Below are positions 20,101-31,000 of a stretch of DNA of 64,000 nt, in pieces. Each line of letters starts with the position of its first letter. Positions within the stretch are counted from its first letter, which is position 1. The notes below the pieces were generated by a model. It was not told the origin of the DNA and ran no database searches. It saw only the letters and a program-made list of their open reading frames with translations. Position numbers and translations under genes: made by a program. This stretch comes from SIAJ01 sp963773845 (GTDB taxonomy: Bacteria; Planctomycetota; Planctomycetia; Gemmatales; Gemmataceae), in assembly GCA_963773845.1 (NCBI GenBank), contig CAVZCU010000015.1, positions 248,001-312,000 on the forward strand, given 5' to 3'.

Positions 20101-23100
20101 CGTCAGCGGCGGGAAGGACGTCGACCTCATCCAGTACGTCCTCAACGCCAAGGTCAACGTTGACGGCGGCGACGGCACCGACTCGCTCCGCATCATCGGC
20201 ACCGAGTTCGCCGACCGGTTCCTGATCACCAAGGACGGCATCTTTGGCGCCGGCCTCAACGTCGGCTACAAGAACATCGAAAAACTCGAGGTCGACGGCG
20301 CCGAGGGCGACGACGAGTTCTACGTGCTCAGCAGCGGCCTGGACGTCGACGGCACGCTCATCGACGTCAGCATTTACGGCGGCCTGGGCAATGACTTGTT
20401 CAGCATCGCGGGCGACAGCGCGGCTGTTCATGCGGGAACCACCCCGCTGCCGGCTGCAGTGCAGCCGCACAAGGTCAACCTGATCCAGGGCCCGCTCCAC
20501 ATCGACGGCGCGGGCGGCAAGGGCTCGGCCGGCGGCCTGGGCACGCCCGTCATGCTCCCGGGGGAAACCAGCGAACTCACTTCGGACGGAGCGGTGCTCG
20601 CCTACACCGGCACCGGGACCGGCCTGTCGGCCGACACCCTCACGGTACCAACCGCCAAGTTGCTATCCGCACTGCCGGACCAGCCGCCGCCGAACGCGAC
20701 CTTGAGCGACCTGGTCGGTCGGACTGTCGAGATCAGCAAGGGCCCGGGCCTCGGCCGCTTCTGGCAAATCACCGGCGTCGGGGCAGACGTGGCCGGACAA
20801 ACGGTGCTCGCGCTCCGCAGTCCTGGCGTCCCCGCCGAAGAGTGGGGCCTGCCGAACGCCACGAGTGAGTTCGCGCTGACCCACCTGTCGCGAAACGTCT
20901 TCGTGTCGGAGGCCGACACGCTCGACTCCCTGACGGTGTTCAATGACGGCAGCACTGCCGACGACGTCGGGACGCTCAGCGCAACTTCCCTCACCGGCTT
21001 GGGCATGGCCTCGGCCGGCATCACCTACGCGAACACGGAAACAGTGGAGATCCTGCTGGGCACTGGCAAGGACACGTTTGCCGTAACCGGGACCGCGGCC
21101 GGCGCCCTCACAGCCGTCCATGGCGGCGGCGGCGACGACCACATCACCGTGACCGGAGGCGGGGGTTCTGGCTCGCCGCTCTTGGTCTACGGCGATACCA
21201 CCCTCGACCGGAGCCGCTACAGTTCCACGGGGTCTGCCTCGACGGCCGGCACTTACCAGGCCGACGGCGTCACACCGAAGCCCGGGGCCGGTTTCGCGTT
21301 CGCCACCGATGGCAACGACACGATTGACGCTTCCGCGGACACGCAATCCATTGCGATCTACGGCGGCGGCGGCAACGACACGGTTCGCGGGAGCCAGGCC
21401 GGCGACCACCTGGCCGGCGGGGCGGGTGACGATGAGATTCATGGCCACGCTGGCGCTGACCACATTTATGGTGACTCCGGGTTCAACCAGGACCTGACGA
21501 CGCGTCTCGATCACTTGACCCCGGCCACTCAGGTCCTCCGGATAGTGACCACCGAAGCGGCCGGTAACGACAAGCTTTTCGGCGATGAAGGAGACGACAT
21601 CCTTTTCGGCGATCACGGCATTATCACTCAGACGCTGGATACCCAGCGAATCTTGACGACAGGCAACGTGATCCGCGTGGAGACGACGAACCCCGGCAAC
21701 GGCGGTAACGATGAAATCAATGGCGGGACTGACAACGACGTGGAGTTGGGCGGCGCCGGCAACGACCGCATCGGCGGCGACGTTGGCCAGGACCTGATCC
21801 TGGGCGACCAAGCGACCCTTGCGATCCGGCCGGGCGGAATCATGACTAGCCCGCGCTACCGCACCCTGACGGGCACTCAACTCTATAACGCCGCCGGCAC
21901 TGCCCAGGTGGCGGATGCGTGGCAGACGCCGCCGGGCACCCAACCGGCCTGGGCCAACTGGTCGATTACGCTCAACGACGGGAACGCAGGCAACGATTAC
22001 CTCGCCGGAGGTGCAGATAACGACATGCTCTTCGGCCAGGCCGGTGACGATACCATCCAGGGGGACGGTTCCATCGCGCTCAACGTCGGCACACTTGCGG
22101 CACCTGGCCAATCGGTCGAGGACGTTGCCGGGGCTGGGAGCGATGGCGATGACTATGTCGAAGGCGGCGGTGGCAATGACCTGATCTTTGGCAACCTCGG
22201 CCAGGACGACTTGATCGGCGGCAACTCGAATCTGTACGGGCAAACGAGTCCCGCCCTGCGTGCCGACGGCTCGGATGCCATCTTCGGCGGTGCCGGGACC
22301 CGCGTCGCCCGGAACGACTTGGGCGACCTGACCCCGGCCGGCCATGCCCGCGACGCCGACACGATCCTCGGCGACAACGGCAACATTTACCGCGTGCTCG
22401 GCGCGGGCGGCAACCCCCTAGCGTTCGCGTACGACACTTACGGGCCGGCGAAGGTCGCCGTCCGGGCGGTCTCGCTCCTGGATTACACGCCCGGCGGCGG
22501 AGCTGGCAACCTGGGCGGAGCCGACGTGGTCCGCGGCGAAGCCGGGGACGACGAGATCCACGGCCAGACCGGTAACGACATCCTCTTCGGCGATGGCCAG
22601 GATGATGACCTCTATGGTGAGGCCGGCAGCGATCGCATCTCCGGCGGGGCCGGCGAAGACGGCGTGCTTGGCGACGACGGACGGATCCAGACTAGCCGCA
22701 ACGGCCTGACCGAGCCGCTGAACGGCCTGACGACTCCCAACGCGCAGACTCAGATCAGCACTCCCGGCCCGTGGACCGGGAGCTGGGAGTACATCACGGG
22801 GCGACTGACCAAGGCCCCTGCAGTGGCGGCCTGGCCGACCGGCGGCAATGATGTGATCTACGGCGGACTTGGCGACGATTTCCTGCACGGCGGCGCCGGC
22901 GACGACGCCATCTCGGGGGCAGAAGCCCAGGCCGCGTTCTACACCGCGGCCCCGGTGACCAACACGAACCCGCTCGGGTACGATCCAACGACCCGCAAGC
23001 TTGCCGCCTACGACGCCAACAACCCGCTGAAGCGCGTGGACGGCTTCCTCCTCAATTTCGATGCCGTCGACGCCGCCGGCCAGAAAGTCGAAGACGGTAA

Positions 23101-24334
23101 GGATCGGCTTTTCGGCGACGGCGGCAACGACTGGCTGGTGGGCGGTACCGGCAAGGATCGACTCTTCGGCGGCAAGGGGGACGACCTCCTCAATGCCGAC
23201 GACAATCTGGACACGGCCGGCGGGCTGAACAACCAGCCTGACGTGGCGCTATTCGCCGACCGCGATTTCGCCTATGGCGGCGACGGACTGGATGTGTTGA
23301 TCGCCAACACCGGCGGCGACCGGCTCTTCGACTGGAGCGGCGAGTTCAATAGTTACATCGTGCCGTTCAGCGCGTTCGGCAACCCGACCGTGGTGCGGTC
23401 GCCCAATCCCCAGATCCAACAGTTCCTGCTGGACCTCGGGCGAATGAGCGGGGCCGACCAGAGTCTGACCGAGCCCAACGGCGAGCTTGGGCTGTTCCGC
23501 CAGAGCGACCCCGAGTGGGCTCAGAACCACGGCGGCCCACGCGACCCGCAACCGGGCAACACCAACGCCGGCCGCGACACGCAGGGTGCTCCCGAGGACG
23601 ACCGTGTGGCTGGGACGGCCGCCCAGGTCAACACGATCGACATCACTGCTAACAATGTCATCGTCAGTCCGGACCCGTCCGACCCGTCCCGGTTAGCCCT
23701 GTACGTCGGCGGTACGGCCGCGAACGACGTGATCGAAGTTCGTGCCGGTAGTACGTCCGGCAGCCTCCAGGTCGTGGTCAATGGCCTGGACCGGGGCACC
23801 TTCGCCCGGACGACGGCGGCCGGGACCATCGGACGTGTCATCGTCTACGGCAACGACGGCAACGACACGATTACGATCAACAGCAACGTCGACGCGATCC
23901 CGGCCGTGCTGTACGGCGGCGCTGGCAACGACACGCTGACCGGCGGCAAGGGCAGCAATTTCCTCGACGGAGGCGACGGCAATGACAAACTAAACGGCGG
24001 CGCCGCCAACGACATCCTCGTCGGCGGCCGCGGCCAGGACACGCTCTTGGCGGCCGGCGGCGACGACATCCTGATCGGCGGCACCTATCTCGCGTCGGAA
24101 GACCTCGACGCCGTGGCGGCCGTCGCCGCTGAGTGGGCGTCGTCCCGCTCTTACGCCGAGCGCCTCGCCAACCTGCGCAACGGCGTCGGCGTCGATGGGG
24201 CGTATCAATTGAGCACCACGACTCTGCTCGATGACAATGCGGTCGATTCCCTATCGGGGGCTCAGGGTCAGGACTGGTTCTGGGTGTTCACCAACGACAT
24301 CACGGATGAAAAGGGGAACGAGACGGATAATTGA
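17114..24334 (+). CDS. Giant secreted RTX/calcium-binding repeat protein, main part
   Basis: 2406 codons, the bulk of the giant protein begun at 15847; the shared frame already runs from about 17045. After an N-terminal beta-rich region it holds three clusters of Gly-Asp-rich nonapeptides of the RTX type (GGxGxDxLx): about 18370-19470, 21310-22660 and 23100-24080. These bind calcium and fold as a parallel beta-roll in known proteins. The first cluster contains six tandem 42-residue units (TDVHGGDDDD...VFGDKGKDTIDI). Near the C-terminus are LYVGGTAANDVIEVRAG and QGQDWFWVFTNDITD, a usual ending of planctomycete calcium-binding giants. Role likely surface or matrix; no type I secretion genes are adjacent. 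Confidence 0.85.
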   Translation: MSNGDVMVPLGSFSLNSDAAKTSMLNDVAGLPGTTPGDLAPNLLDKIGNGADTIKDIADAAAKTIPGNNPASEAARNALKKLGDFLDPNFKLNFPILDDPASVIFPMLLGHDGELASFDAKFAIDAPMDVGYSMFGVGISAKGTVSASANIHMGYDTYGLRKFFSDLTAPGGSVKPLDLLDGFFLTDPTPDNPQFKVAASLGIGAGVTIGFYGVSVDGGAYTGGSFSDPDPIVLGFHDPDAATDDGKLRLSNIGKDKGRIFDVVGKLKAGVSVTVKVGYDAPVVGFVGFKHTFDIASVDLFDLRSIDPETVDGQQIGHLGKNGIPSGNPPVLAGATGPDGAKVLTLYLGSNVGSRQNVSDTTDDDPETWEVSHESDGSLTVKAFGATQNFTGIAKIVAVGAKANQNITIDDAVTADADLTGGDGDDVLTYQGSGKATLSGGAGSDRLALGANAKDSEAHGGKGNDILIGGGNNDTLYGDEDDDNLFAGTGIQHLDGGAGDDQLTAGTDKTGTNHLFGGPGRDVIDISSNSGTTDVHGGGDDDSITVSATTGVIKMTVFGDKGNDTLNILATSAATDVHGGDDDDNITVNVTAGTGPTSVFGDAGKDTIDITATSAATDVHGGDDDDKITLHPANSSNGPTSVFGDKGKDTIDILTTSGTTDAHGGDDDDSITVKVTSGTGLVSVFGDGGKDTIDIAGTMSATDAHGGDGDDTMTLDAQVVGGATTLFGDDGLDTINLLVVAGAATARGGNDNDTITLRATTVVGPTYLFGDDGADYLLVDRLPNGKVVNLDGGADADTDTVNIVGSGGSLVNVSDSGAAAEDTLVVNGTSQSDNFLLRAASAPPDGTGSIPGGVAFVAALHGDPVTGVERVNYTQGFGGLVLNLGDGDDGATLDDNWAPTTVNGGTGQDHFQIGQIFKSPRDALAGVAAQDLFDTKQTTRGFLSSGVSFETTINGDTGNDDFTVFRNKATLNLNGNDGDDSFTVRAFALEGSTDTNVSGGKDVDLIQYVLNAKVNVDGGDGTDSLRIIGTEFADRFLITKDGIFGAGLNVGYKNIEKLEVDGAEGDDEFYVLSSGLDVDGTLIDVSIYGGLGNDLFSIAGDSAAVHAGTTPLPAAVQPHKVNLIQGPLHIDGAGGKGSAGGLGTPVMLPGETSELTSDGAVLAYTGTGTGLSADTLTVPTAKLLSALPDQPPPNATLSDLVGRTVEISKGPGLGRFWQITGVGADVAGQTVLALRSPGVPAEEWGLPNATSEFALTHLSRNVFVSEADTLDSLTVFNDGSTADDVGTLSATSLTGLGMASAGITYANTETVEILLGTGKDTFAVTGTAAGALTAVHGGGGDDHITVTGGGGSGSPLLVYGDTTLDRSRYSSTGSASTAGTYQADGVTPKPGAGFAFATDGNDTIDASADTQSIAIYGGGGNDTVRGSQAGDHLAGGAGDDEIHGHAGADHIYGDSGFNQDLTTRLDHLTPATQVLRIVTTEAAGNDKLFGDEGDDILFGDHGIITQTLDTQRILTTGNVIRVETTNPGNGGNDEINGGTDNDVELGGAGNDRIGGDVGQDLILGDQATLAIRPGGIMTSPRYRTLTGTQLYNAAGTAQVADAWQTPPGTQPAWANWSITLNDGNAGNDYLAGGADNDMLFGQAGDDTIQGDGSIALNVGTLAAPGQSVEDVAGAGSDGDDYVEGGGGNDLIFGNLGQDDLIGGNSNLYGQTSPALRADGSDAIFGGAGTRVARNDLGDLTPAGHARDADTILGDNGNIYRVLGAGGNPLAFAYDTYGPAKVAVRAVSLLDYTPGGGAGNLGGADVVRGEAGDDEIHGQTGNDILFGDGQDDDLYGEAGSDRISGGAGEDGVLGDDGRIQTSRNGLTEPLNGLTTPNAQTQISTPGPWTGSWEYITGRLTKAPAVAAWPTGGNDVIYGGLGDDFLHGGAGDDAISGAEAQAAFYTAAPVTNTNPLGYDPTTRKLAAYDANNPLKRVDGFLLNFDAVDAAGQKVEDGKDRLFGDGGNDWLVGGTGKDRLFGGKGDDLLNADDNLDTAGGLNNQPDVALFADRDFAYGGDGLDVLIANTGGDRLFDWSGEFNSYIVPFSAFGNPTVVRSPNPQIQQFLLDLGRMSGADQSLTEPNGELGLFRQSDPEWAQNHGGPRDPQPGNTNAGRDTQGAPEDDRVAGTAAQVNTIDITANNVIVSPDPSDPSRLALYVGGTAANDVIEVRAGSTSGSLQVVVNGLDRGTFARTTAAGTIGRVIVYGNDGNDTITINSNVDAIPAVLYGGAGNDTLTGGKGSNFLDGGDGNDKLNGGAANDILVGGRGQDTLLAAGGDDILIGGTYLASEDLDAVAAVAAEWASSRSYAERLANLRNGVGVDGAYQLSTTTLLDDNAVDSLSGAQGQDWFWVFTNDITDEKGNETDN
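18709..19470 (+). repeat. Six tandem 126-bp units coding RTX double turns
   Basis: Within the giant gene, six consecutive units of 42 codons (one has 43) start with TDVHGG/TDAHGG/ATARGG and contain VFGDxGxDTIDI in the middle. The four inner units are most alike; the outer ones have diverged, as expected from old tandem duplication. Confidence 0.8.
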
Positions 24335-24350
24335 CCAGCGACTCGTGTTC

Positions 24351-24385
24351 GGGCGGCCCGGGCCTTCGCGGGCCGCCCCGCTGTT
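24351..24385 (+). terminator. Terminator after the giant RTX gene
   Basis: Perfect 10-bp stem gggcggcccg (24351-24360) / cgggccgccc (24369-24378) with loop ggccttcg, then cgctgtttt, 17 bp after the stop codon. Confidence 0.75.
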
Positions 24386-24613
24386 TTGCATGGCCGAAAG
24401 TCCCTTTGCCCGTGGAATAACAGTGGTAATCGAGATGCAAAGGACCCGCGGGACCGACCTTCGTAAAGGTCGAAAGACCGACCCGAACGGAAAGGCGGCG
24501 CCCATCGGCGCCATGAGATCCAAACTGGAAATTCATCTCCACAGATCGTAACGCGGGCTCGCAACTTCCGGTAACGATAGCGACGACTACTGACGATCTT
24601 AGGCCGGGTTGCC

Positions 24614-25003
24614 ATGCGCGCTGCCGAGGAATCCATTGCCACCACCGGTCGCGATCGCTTAATTCGATACGCGTATTCACCCGCGTTCGTCCCATGGCTC
24701 CAGCAAGCAAATTGCTCGATATTAATCACAACCTATCAGGCCGGCAAACTGGCCGCGGTGGGAACCGACGGTAATGGACTCGCTCTCGGGTTTTACAACT
24801 TCGACCGCCCGATGGGTCGGGACCGCTGGCGGCCCGCCTGGAGTTCGTCGAAGGGATTGACAAGATTTTCGACGTGCAGGTGGTCCTCGGCGTTCACCTG
24901 CCGGCGATCGTTGGCCCGCACCCCGAACACGACAACGCCCAGACGACCTGGATTGTCCCAGATTCGGCGCGTCACAATCGGTCTAATGTATTCGAGGGCT
25001 AGT
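24614..25003 (+). pseudogene. TIGR03032 family remnant with internal deletion
   Basis: Two ends of one protein are brought together. From 24614 the frame gives SPAFVPWLQQANCSILITTYQAGKL and FYNFDRPMG, the N-terminus of TIGR03032-type proteins. From about 24826 another frame gives LAARLEFVEGIDKIFDVQVV, VHLPAIVGPHPEH and TTWIVPDS, the C-terminus of the same family, and ends at a TAG at 25003. The central roughly two-thirds is missing and the join is out of frame, so the gene is dead. The stop lies immediately before the ATG of the ELWxxDGT protein (25005). Confidence 0.7.
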
Positions 25004-25004
25004 C

Positions 25005-28000
25005 ATGCGAACGAGGGGTTCACGACGGAGTTTCAAGCTCAAGTGCGAGTCACTTGAGGAGCGGGTGACGCCCGGTCTGGTCACGGAACGTTTGCTCGAC
25101 ATCAATCAGTACACGATCGACTCCATTCCCGCTCCGGGCGTTCTTTACGACTATTTCCAGTCTGCTCCGACGTGGACCAATATTAATGGGACCATTTACT
25201 TTGCAGCTCATGAGGGCCCGACTCCGTTTGACACCGCTCAGACCGAACTGTATCGGACGGATGGAACCGTTTCTGGCACGGCTCTCGTGAGGGACATTGT
25301 TCCCGGATTCTATGGTTCGAATCCGAACAACTTCGCGGCGATGAACGGTGTGTTGTATTTCTCCGCGACGGACACGAATGGAGCCGCGTTGAACCACGGT
25401 CGCGAGTTGTGGCGCAGTGATGGAACGGCGGCAGGCACGTACATGGTCAAGGACATTGATACCGGGACCAGCTTTCCCGACTCGTATCCATCGCAATTGA
25501 CTCCGATCGACGGGATGCTTTATTTCGTAGCCCAGGATGACAGCGGCTTCGATCTCTGGAAAACGGACGGCACTCAAGCGGGAACCGTCAAGGTGAAAGA
25601 CTTCCAGCCGCCGAGCGGCTACGGGGGCGGGGCAGCCGAGTCACCGACCAAATTGACCAATGTCAACGGCACCCTGTTCTTCACCGCGGTCGGGGGACCC
25701 GAAGGGCGGGCCTTGTGGAAGAGCGATGGCACCGAAGCTGGCACTGTGTTAGTCAAGGACCTGGATCCCGACACCCTGTCCTCGACGATCGATAATTTCA
25801 CCGGATTGAACAATCTCGTTGTGTTCACCACGAAGGTGGTTTCCGACAATTCGACAACCTATTTTCTCTGGCGAAGCGATGGAACCCCGCAGGGCACCGT
25901 TTCGTATGCAAGTTTCACACCCCATTTCAGCAGCGATTACCCGCAACAATTCACCGTAGCCAACGGACATGCCTTCTTCACGACGGATGATGGAAGCCAT
26001 GGCGTAGAACTCTGGAAGACCGACGGAACCGTGGCTGGGACTGGAATGGTGGCAGACCTCTGGCCGGGAACCAGCAGTTCCAGCCCAGCGGAATTGACAG
26101 CGGTCGGGTCCACGCTTTACTTCAAGGCTTTCAGCCCAACCTCAGGGTCCGAACTATGGAAATCCGATGGCACCACCGCCGGAACCAGCGTAGTCGCGGA
26201 CTTGGTGCCGGGAACTTCCGGCTCATACCCCCAGAAGCTGATTGGCGCCGCTGGCCGGCTCTATTTCAGCCGCAAGAATTCTGCCAACGATGAAGAATTG
26301 TGGAAGTCCGATGGAACCGCGGCGGGCACCGTTTTAGTGACTGTCGTGAGCCCAGGACTCGCCATGACGGTGGCCAACGAAATCGGCGTGGGTAGCGGCC
26401 TGTACTTCAGCGCGATTGACCAAACGCACGGTCGCGAAATCTGGCATAGCGATGGAACCGTCGCCGGAACGGTAATGATCAAGGACATCAACACTAACAC
26501 CGCGGACGGCATTGGCGACGGGCCCACGGTGATTAACAATGTCGCATTCTTTGCGGCCAACGACGGAGCCCACGGCGCCGAGTTGTGGCGAACGGACGGC
26601 ACCGCCGCCGGAACGCAACTAGTGAAGGACATCAATCCGGCGGGCAAGTCGGGACTGGTCATTCCGCCGTTCGGCGGCTTTGGAAATCTCACGCAGAGCA
26701 CGACCAATTACTTGACGGCCATGAATGGAGTCCTCTACTTCGTTGCCGACGACGGAACCACCGGTCAGGAGCTTTGGCGTTCCGATGGCACGGCCACGGG
26801 CACTTACCAGGTCAAGGATATTGCCGGCGGCGCTGCCCCCTCGTCGCCACGTGATTTGACCGTCGTCGGCAACACGGTTTTCTTTACCGCTTACCAGAAT
26901 TCCATTGGCCGAGAACTCTGGAAGACCGATGGGACGTCCGCCGGCACAGTGCTCGTCAAGGACATCAACACGGCGGTTGGTCCAGGTTCGGAACCCTTCG
27001 ATCTCACGGCGGTGGGCAACGTTCTCTTTTTCGATGCCAACGTTTCCGGATCATTTCGTGAGTTGTGGCGATCCGATGGTACGGATGCGGGGACCTATCT
27101 GGTCAAGGACATTAGTCCCAACTCAAGTGCGTTCAGCGGTCGAGTCTATCACAGTCGCCGAGCGTACCTGACCAATGTGAGTGGGACCCTCTACTTCGTG
27201 GCCGACGACGGTACGCATGGTCGCGAGTTGTGGAAGTCGGATGGAACGGCCGCCGGGACGGTCATGATCAAGGACATCAACACCGATACCAGTAGCGCAC
27301 AGTCCTTTGGCTCCGCTTTCACCCGATATGACCCAAGTCCGCAAGGGTATTTCCCGACCATTCAGCTCAGCGTCATGAATGGGCTCGTCTATTTCGCGGC
27401 GTACGAGCCGGTCCATGGACGGGAATTGTGGCAAACCGACGGGACTGATTCCGGGACGGTTCTCGTGAAGGACATTAATCCGGGCTACCAGTCGGGAATT
27501 TGGCGTGACAATCTCTTCGTCGGCGATCAACACGTGGTCGGGAACGCCATGTATTTCGCAGCCGACGACGGGCAGACTGGAACCGAGTTGTGGAAAACGG
27601 ATGGAACAACCGCGGGCACCGTTCTCGTCAAGGACGTTCAAAACCCGGACCGGAGTTTTTTCTATCCTGGCTCATTTCCGCTTGCCATGTCGGATGCGAA
27701 TGGAGTGCTTTACTTCAACGCCGACGACTGGGACCATAACCGGGAACTGTGGAAGTCGGACGGAACCGCGGCCGGCACGGTGATGGTCAAGGACATCAAC
27801 GACATTCCGCCCGGATTTCTGGGCTCGTACCCGGGAGAGGTGACGCCGGTCAACGGCGTGTTGTTGTTCGGCGCCGATGACGGCCGGACGGGCGTCGAAT
27901 GGTGGACAATTCGCGAGGTCCCGCCGGTCGCCAATATCGCCCCGGTCTATCCAAACCCGAGACACACGACGGTCGACGACATTTCGATTAGTTTCTCCGA

Positions 28001-31000
28001 ACCGGTGGCTGGGTTTGATCTCGGCGATCTGATGCTCACTCGCAATGGAGCTACGATTCCGCTCGATGGCGTCACATTGTCGACCCTGGACAACGTGACG
28101 TTCACCCTCAGCGGTCTGACCAGCTTGACCGGTAACGAGGGAAATTACCAACTTTGGTTGCCAGCCGCGGGATCGGGTATCACGGATGCCGATGAAATCG
28201 CGATGGCCGCGGATGCGACGACCGCGTGGGTGATGGACACAACCGGTCCGACCGTGACGAACATTACAAGCGTCCAGCCGGACCCGCGAAATACCCCGGT
28301 GACCTACGTCGATGTGACATTTTCCGAGCCGATAGATCCGACCACCTTCCATGTCGGGAACATTGTTCTAACACGGGATTCCGTTCCCATCGACCTCAGC
28401 GACGCGATTGTTGTGCCGCTTTCCGATTCGAGCTTTGAAGTGTACGGCCTAGACTCGGCGACTGCATTAGACGGGGCTTATGTGCTCACGGTCGACGCGA
28501 CCGGCGTAGAGGACCTGGCACAAAACATGGGCGTTGGATCGGCGACGGAAGACTGGAAGATGGACACGGTCGGGCCGACTTTGTTGACGGTCGGTCCCAT
28601 CGCTCCCAATCCGCGCAACAGCGCAGTATCGACTATTGACGTCACGTTCTCCGAACCAATCGACCTGACGACCTTTACCAGCGACAATCTCAGGCTGACT
28701 CTCGACGGACGGCTGGTACCATTCGACTTCCTCCCAATCGAGTCGGTCGGCGGTTCCGTGTACCGCGTCAATGGCCTCGAATCCCTGACGACGTCTGAAG
28801 GCTCGTACGCGCTTGCCGCGAACGCCGGCGGAGTGTCCGACCTGGCTGGCAACGTTGGGAGTGGTCTGGGCGTGGGCAACTGGATAATGGATACGACCGC
28901 GCCAACGGTAATGGTCAATCAGGCGGCTGACCAGGGCGATCCGGCGAATGGCCCCGAGATTCATTTTGATGTAGCGTTCAATGAACCGGTTGTTGGCTTT
29001 GACGCATCGAAGGTGAACCTGTCGGGCACGGCCGGAGGCACGCTGTCCGCAACCGTCAGTCCCGGCGCGGACCCGAACACTTATATCATCGCGGTGACTG
29101 GCATGACCGCCTCTGGAACGGTCGTTGCCGACATCGGCGCCAACGTCGTCAGCGATTTGGCGGGCAACGGCAATGCCGGCTCGACGAGTACCGACAACCA
29201 AGTGATATTCGATATTGACTCGCCTTCCGCGACGATCCATCCGGCCGCCGACCAATCCAATCCAGGCGGCGGCCAGTCCGTGGCGTTCACCGTGTTGTTT
29301 AGCGAGCCAGTGGTTGGATTTGATGCCTCGAAAGTGAATCTATCTTCCAGTACCGCCCCCGGGGCGTTGATTGCCGCTGTGAGTGGCTCAGGGCAGGCGT
29401 ATACGGTGATTGCTACGGGGATGACGGCTGGCGGGACAGTGGTCGCCTCCATCGATGCCAGCAAGGTAAACGATCTGGCGGGCAACGGCAACACGGCCTC
29501 GAATAGCGCTTCTGTCTCGTACATCCACTCCGGCGTTCTCGAATTCTCATCGGCGACTTACGACATCGATGAGGCCGGCGCCCCGACTCTCACTGTGACC
29601 GTCCGCAGAATCGGCGGCGTCGAAGACCCCTTGAGCGTCCAATACGCCACCGGTGGCGGAACCGCTGTGCCAAACACCAATTTTGGTCCAGTATCCGGCA
29701 CGCTTTCCTGGCTCGACGGGGATGCCGCGGACAAATCGTTCACGGTTCGGATCCTCGATGATGGACAGATCATCGGCAATTCGACGTTCGGAATTTCACT
29801 GAGTGATGTCAGCCTCGGCGGCGCCTTGGGCGAAACTGCGAACGCCATGGTTACGATTCACGAAACGTCGCTTCTGGAGTTCGGCCAAAGCGGATATCGC
29901 GTGAGCGAATCTGGCGGCACGGCGGTGATCACCGTCCATCGGCTCTTTGGCGATCGCGGGCCGGTCTCCGTGAATTACTCGACCAGCGATGAGTCGGCGA
30001 CCGCCGACGCCGACTATACGGCGGTGGCCGGGACGTTGACTTGGGAGGACGGCGATACCAACGACAAATCGTTTTCGATACCGATCATCGACGACACCAT
30101 CAGCGAGGGCAAAGAGACGATCTATCTCGCCCTGTCAACCCCGACCGGCAATTCCTCGCTGGGAACCAATATCGCCACCGATCTGATCATCGACAAGAGC
30201 GATGGACGTACTGCCGGGACTCAGCCATTCACCGACTACGACGGCGATCTGGTGACCATCAAGCTCAATGGCAGGGTTGGCACACTGACCTATTACCTGA
30301 CCAACGGCACCGGCCCGATTGCCGAAATCGATCTTGATTCCACCAGTCCCACCAAGTCGAGCGTGGCTGTTGTGGTAAAGAAGCCACGGCATGGGACCGG
30401 CGACGGCCGAATCAATATTGGCGAGGTCGACGGCAGCGGACTGAAGAGCTTTACTGCCAGGTCGAGTGATCTTGTCGGCGCGGGCATCCATTTGGACGGC
30501 TTCATCGGCAGCTTGACGATTGGCGATGTCTTAAACGGCGCGGACATCGAACTGGCGGGAACCGGACCGACCGCGAATTCCGCCACCCGAATCGTGACTG
30601 GGGTCATTGCGGACAACACCGACTTATCGGTAGCGGGTCCGCTGAACTACCTCCGTGCGATCGCCGTGGGCAAGGGCTCCTGGACAGCGCCGAATGTTGG
30701 TTCGATCGTTATCACGGGCCGCAAGGCCAGCAAGACTACTGGCGCGGTCGCGGGGGATTTCGAGTCCGACCTGGTTGTGACCGGCGCCGGGCTGGCATCG
30801 ACCAAACTGGCGGCACTCAAGTCATTCACTGCGGTGGGGGCGGTCCGGGGCGCGACACTGCAAGTCGGCAGCGGAGTCGGGACGGCGGGCACGATCAACG
30901 CCATCCGGGTCGGTTCATTCCTGGATAGCCAGTTGTTCGCCGGCTACACTGGCGACGGGGACGGATCGGGCTCGTTCAATCTGCCGGGGATCGTCAAGTC

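Noticed and set aside
20663..22345. 560-codon minus-strand frame
   Set aside because: Antisense to Gly-Asp RTX repeats, which create long Val/Ala-rich opposite frames.
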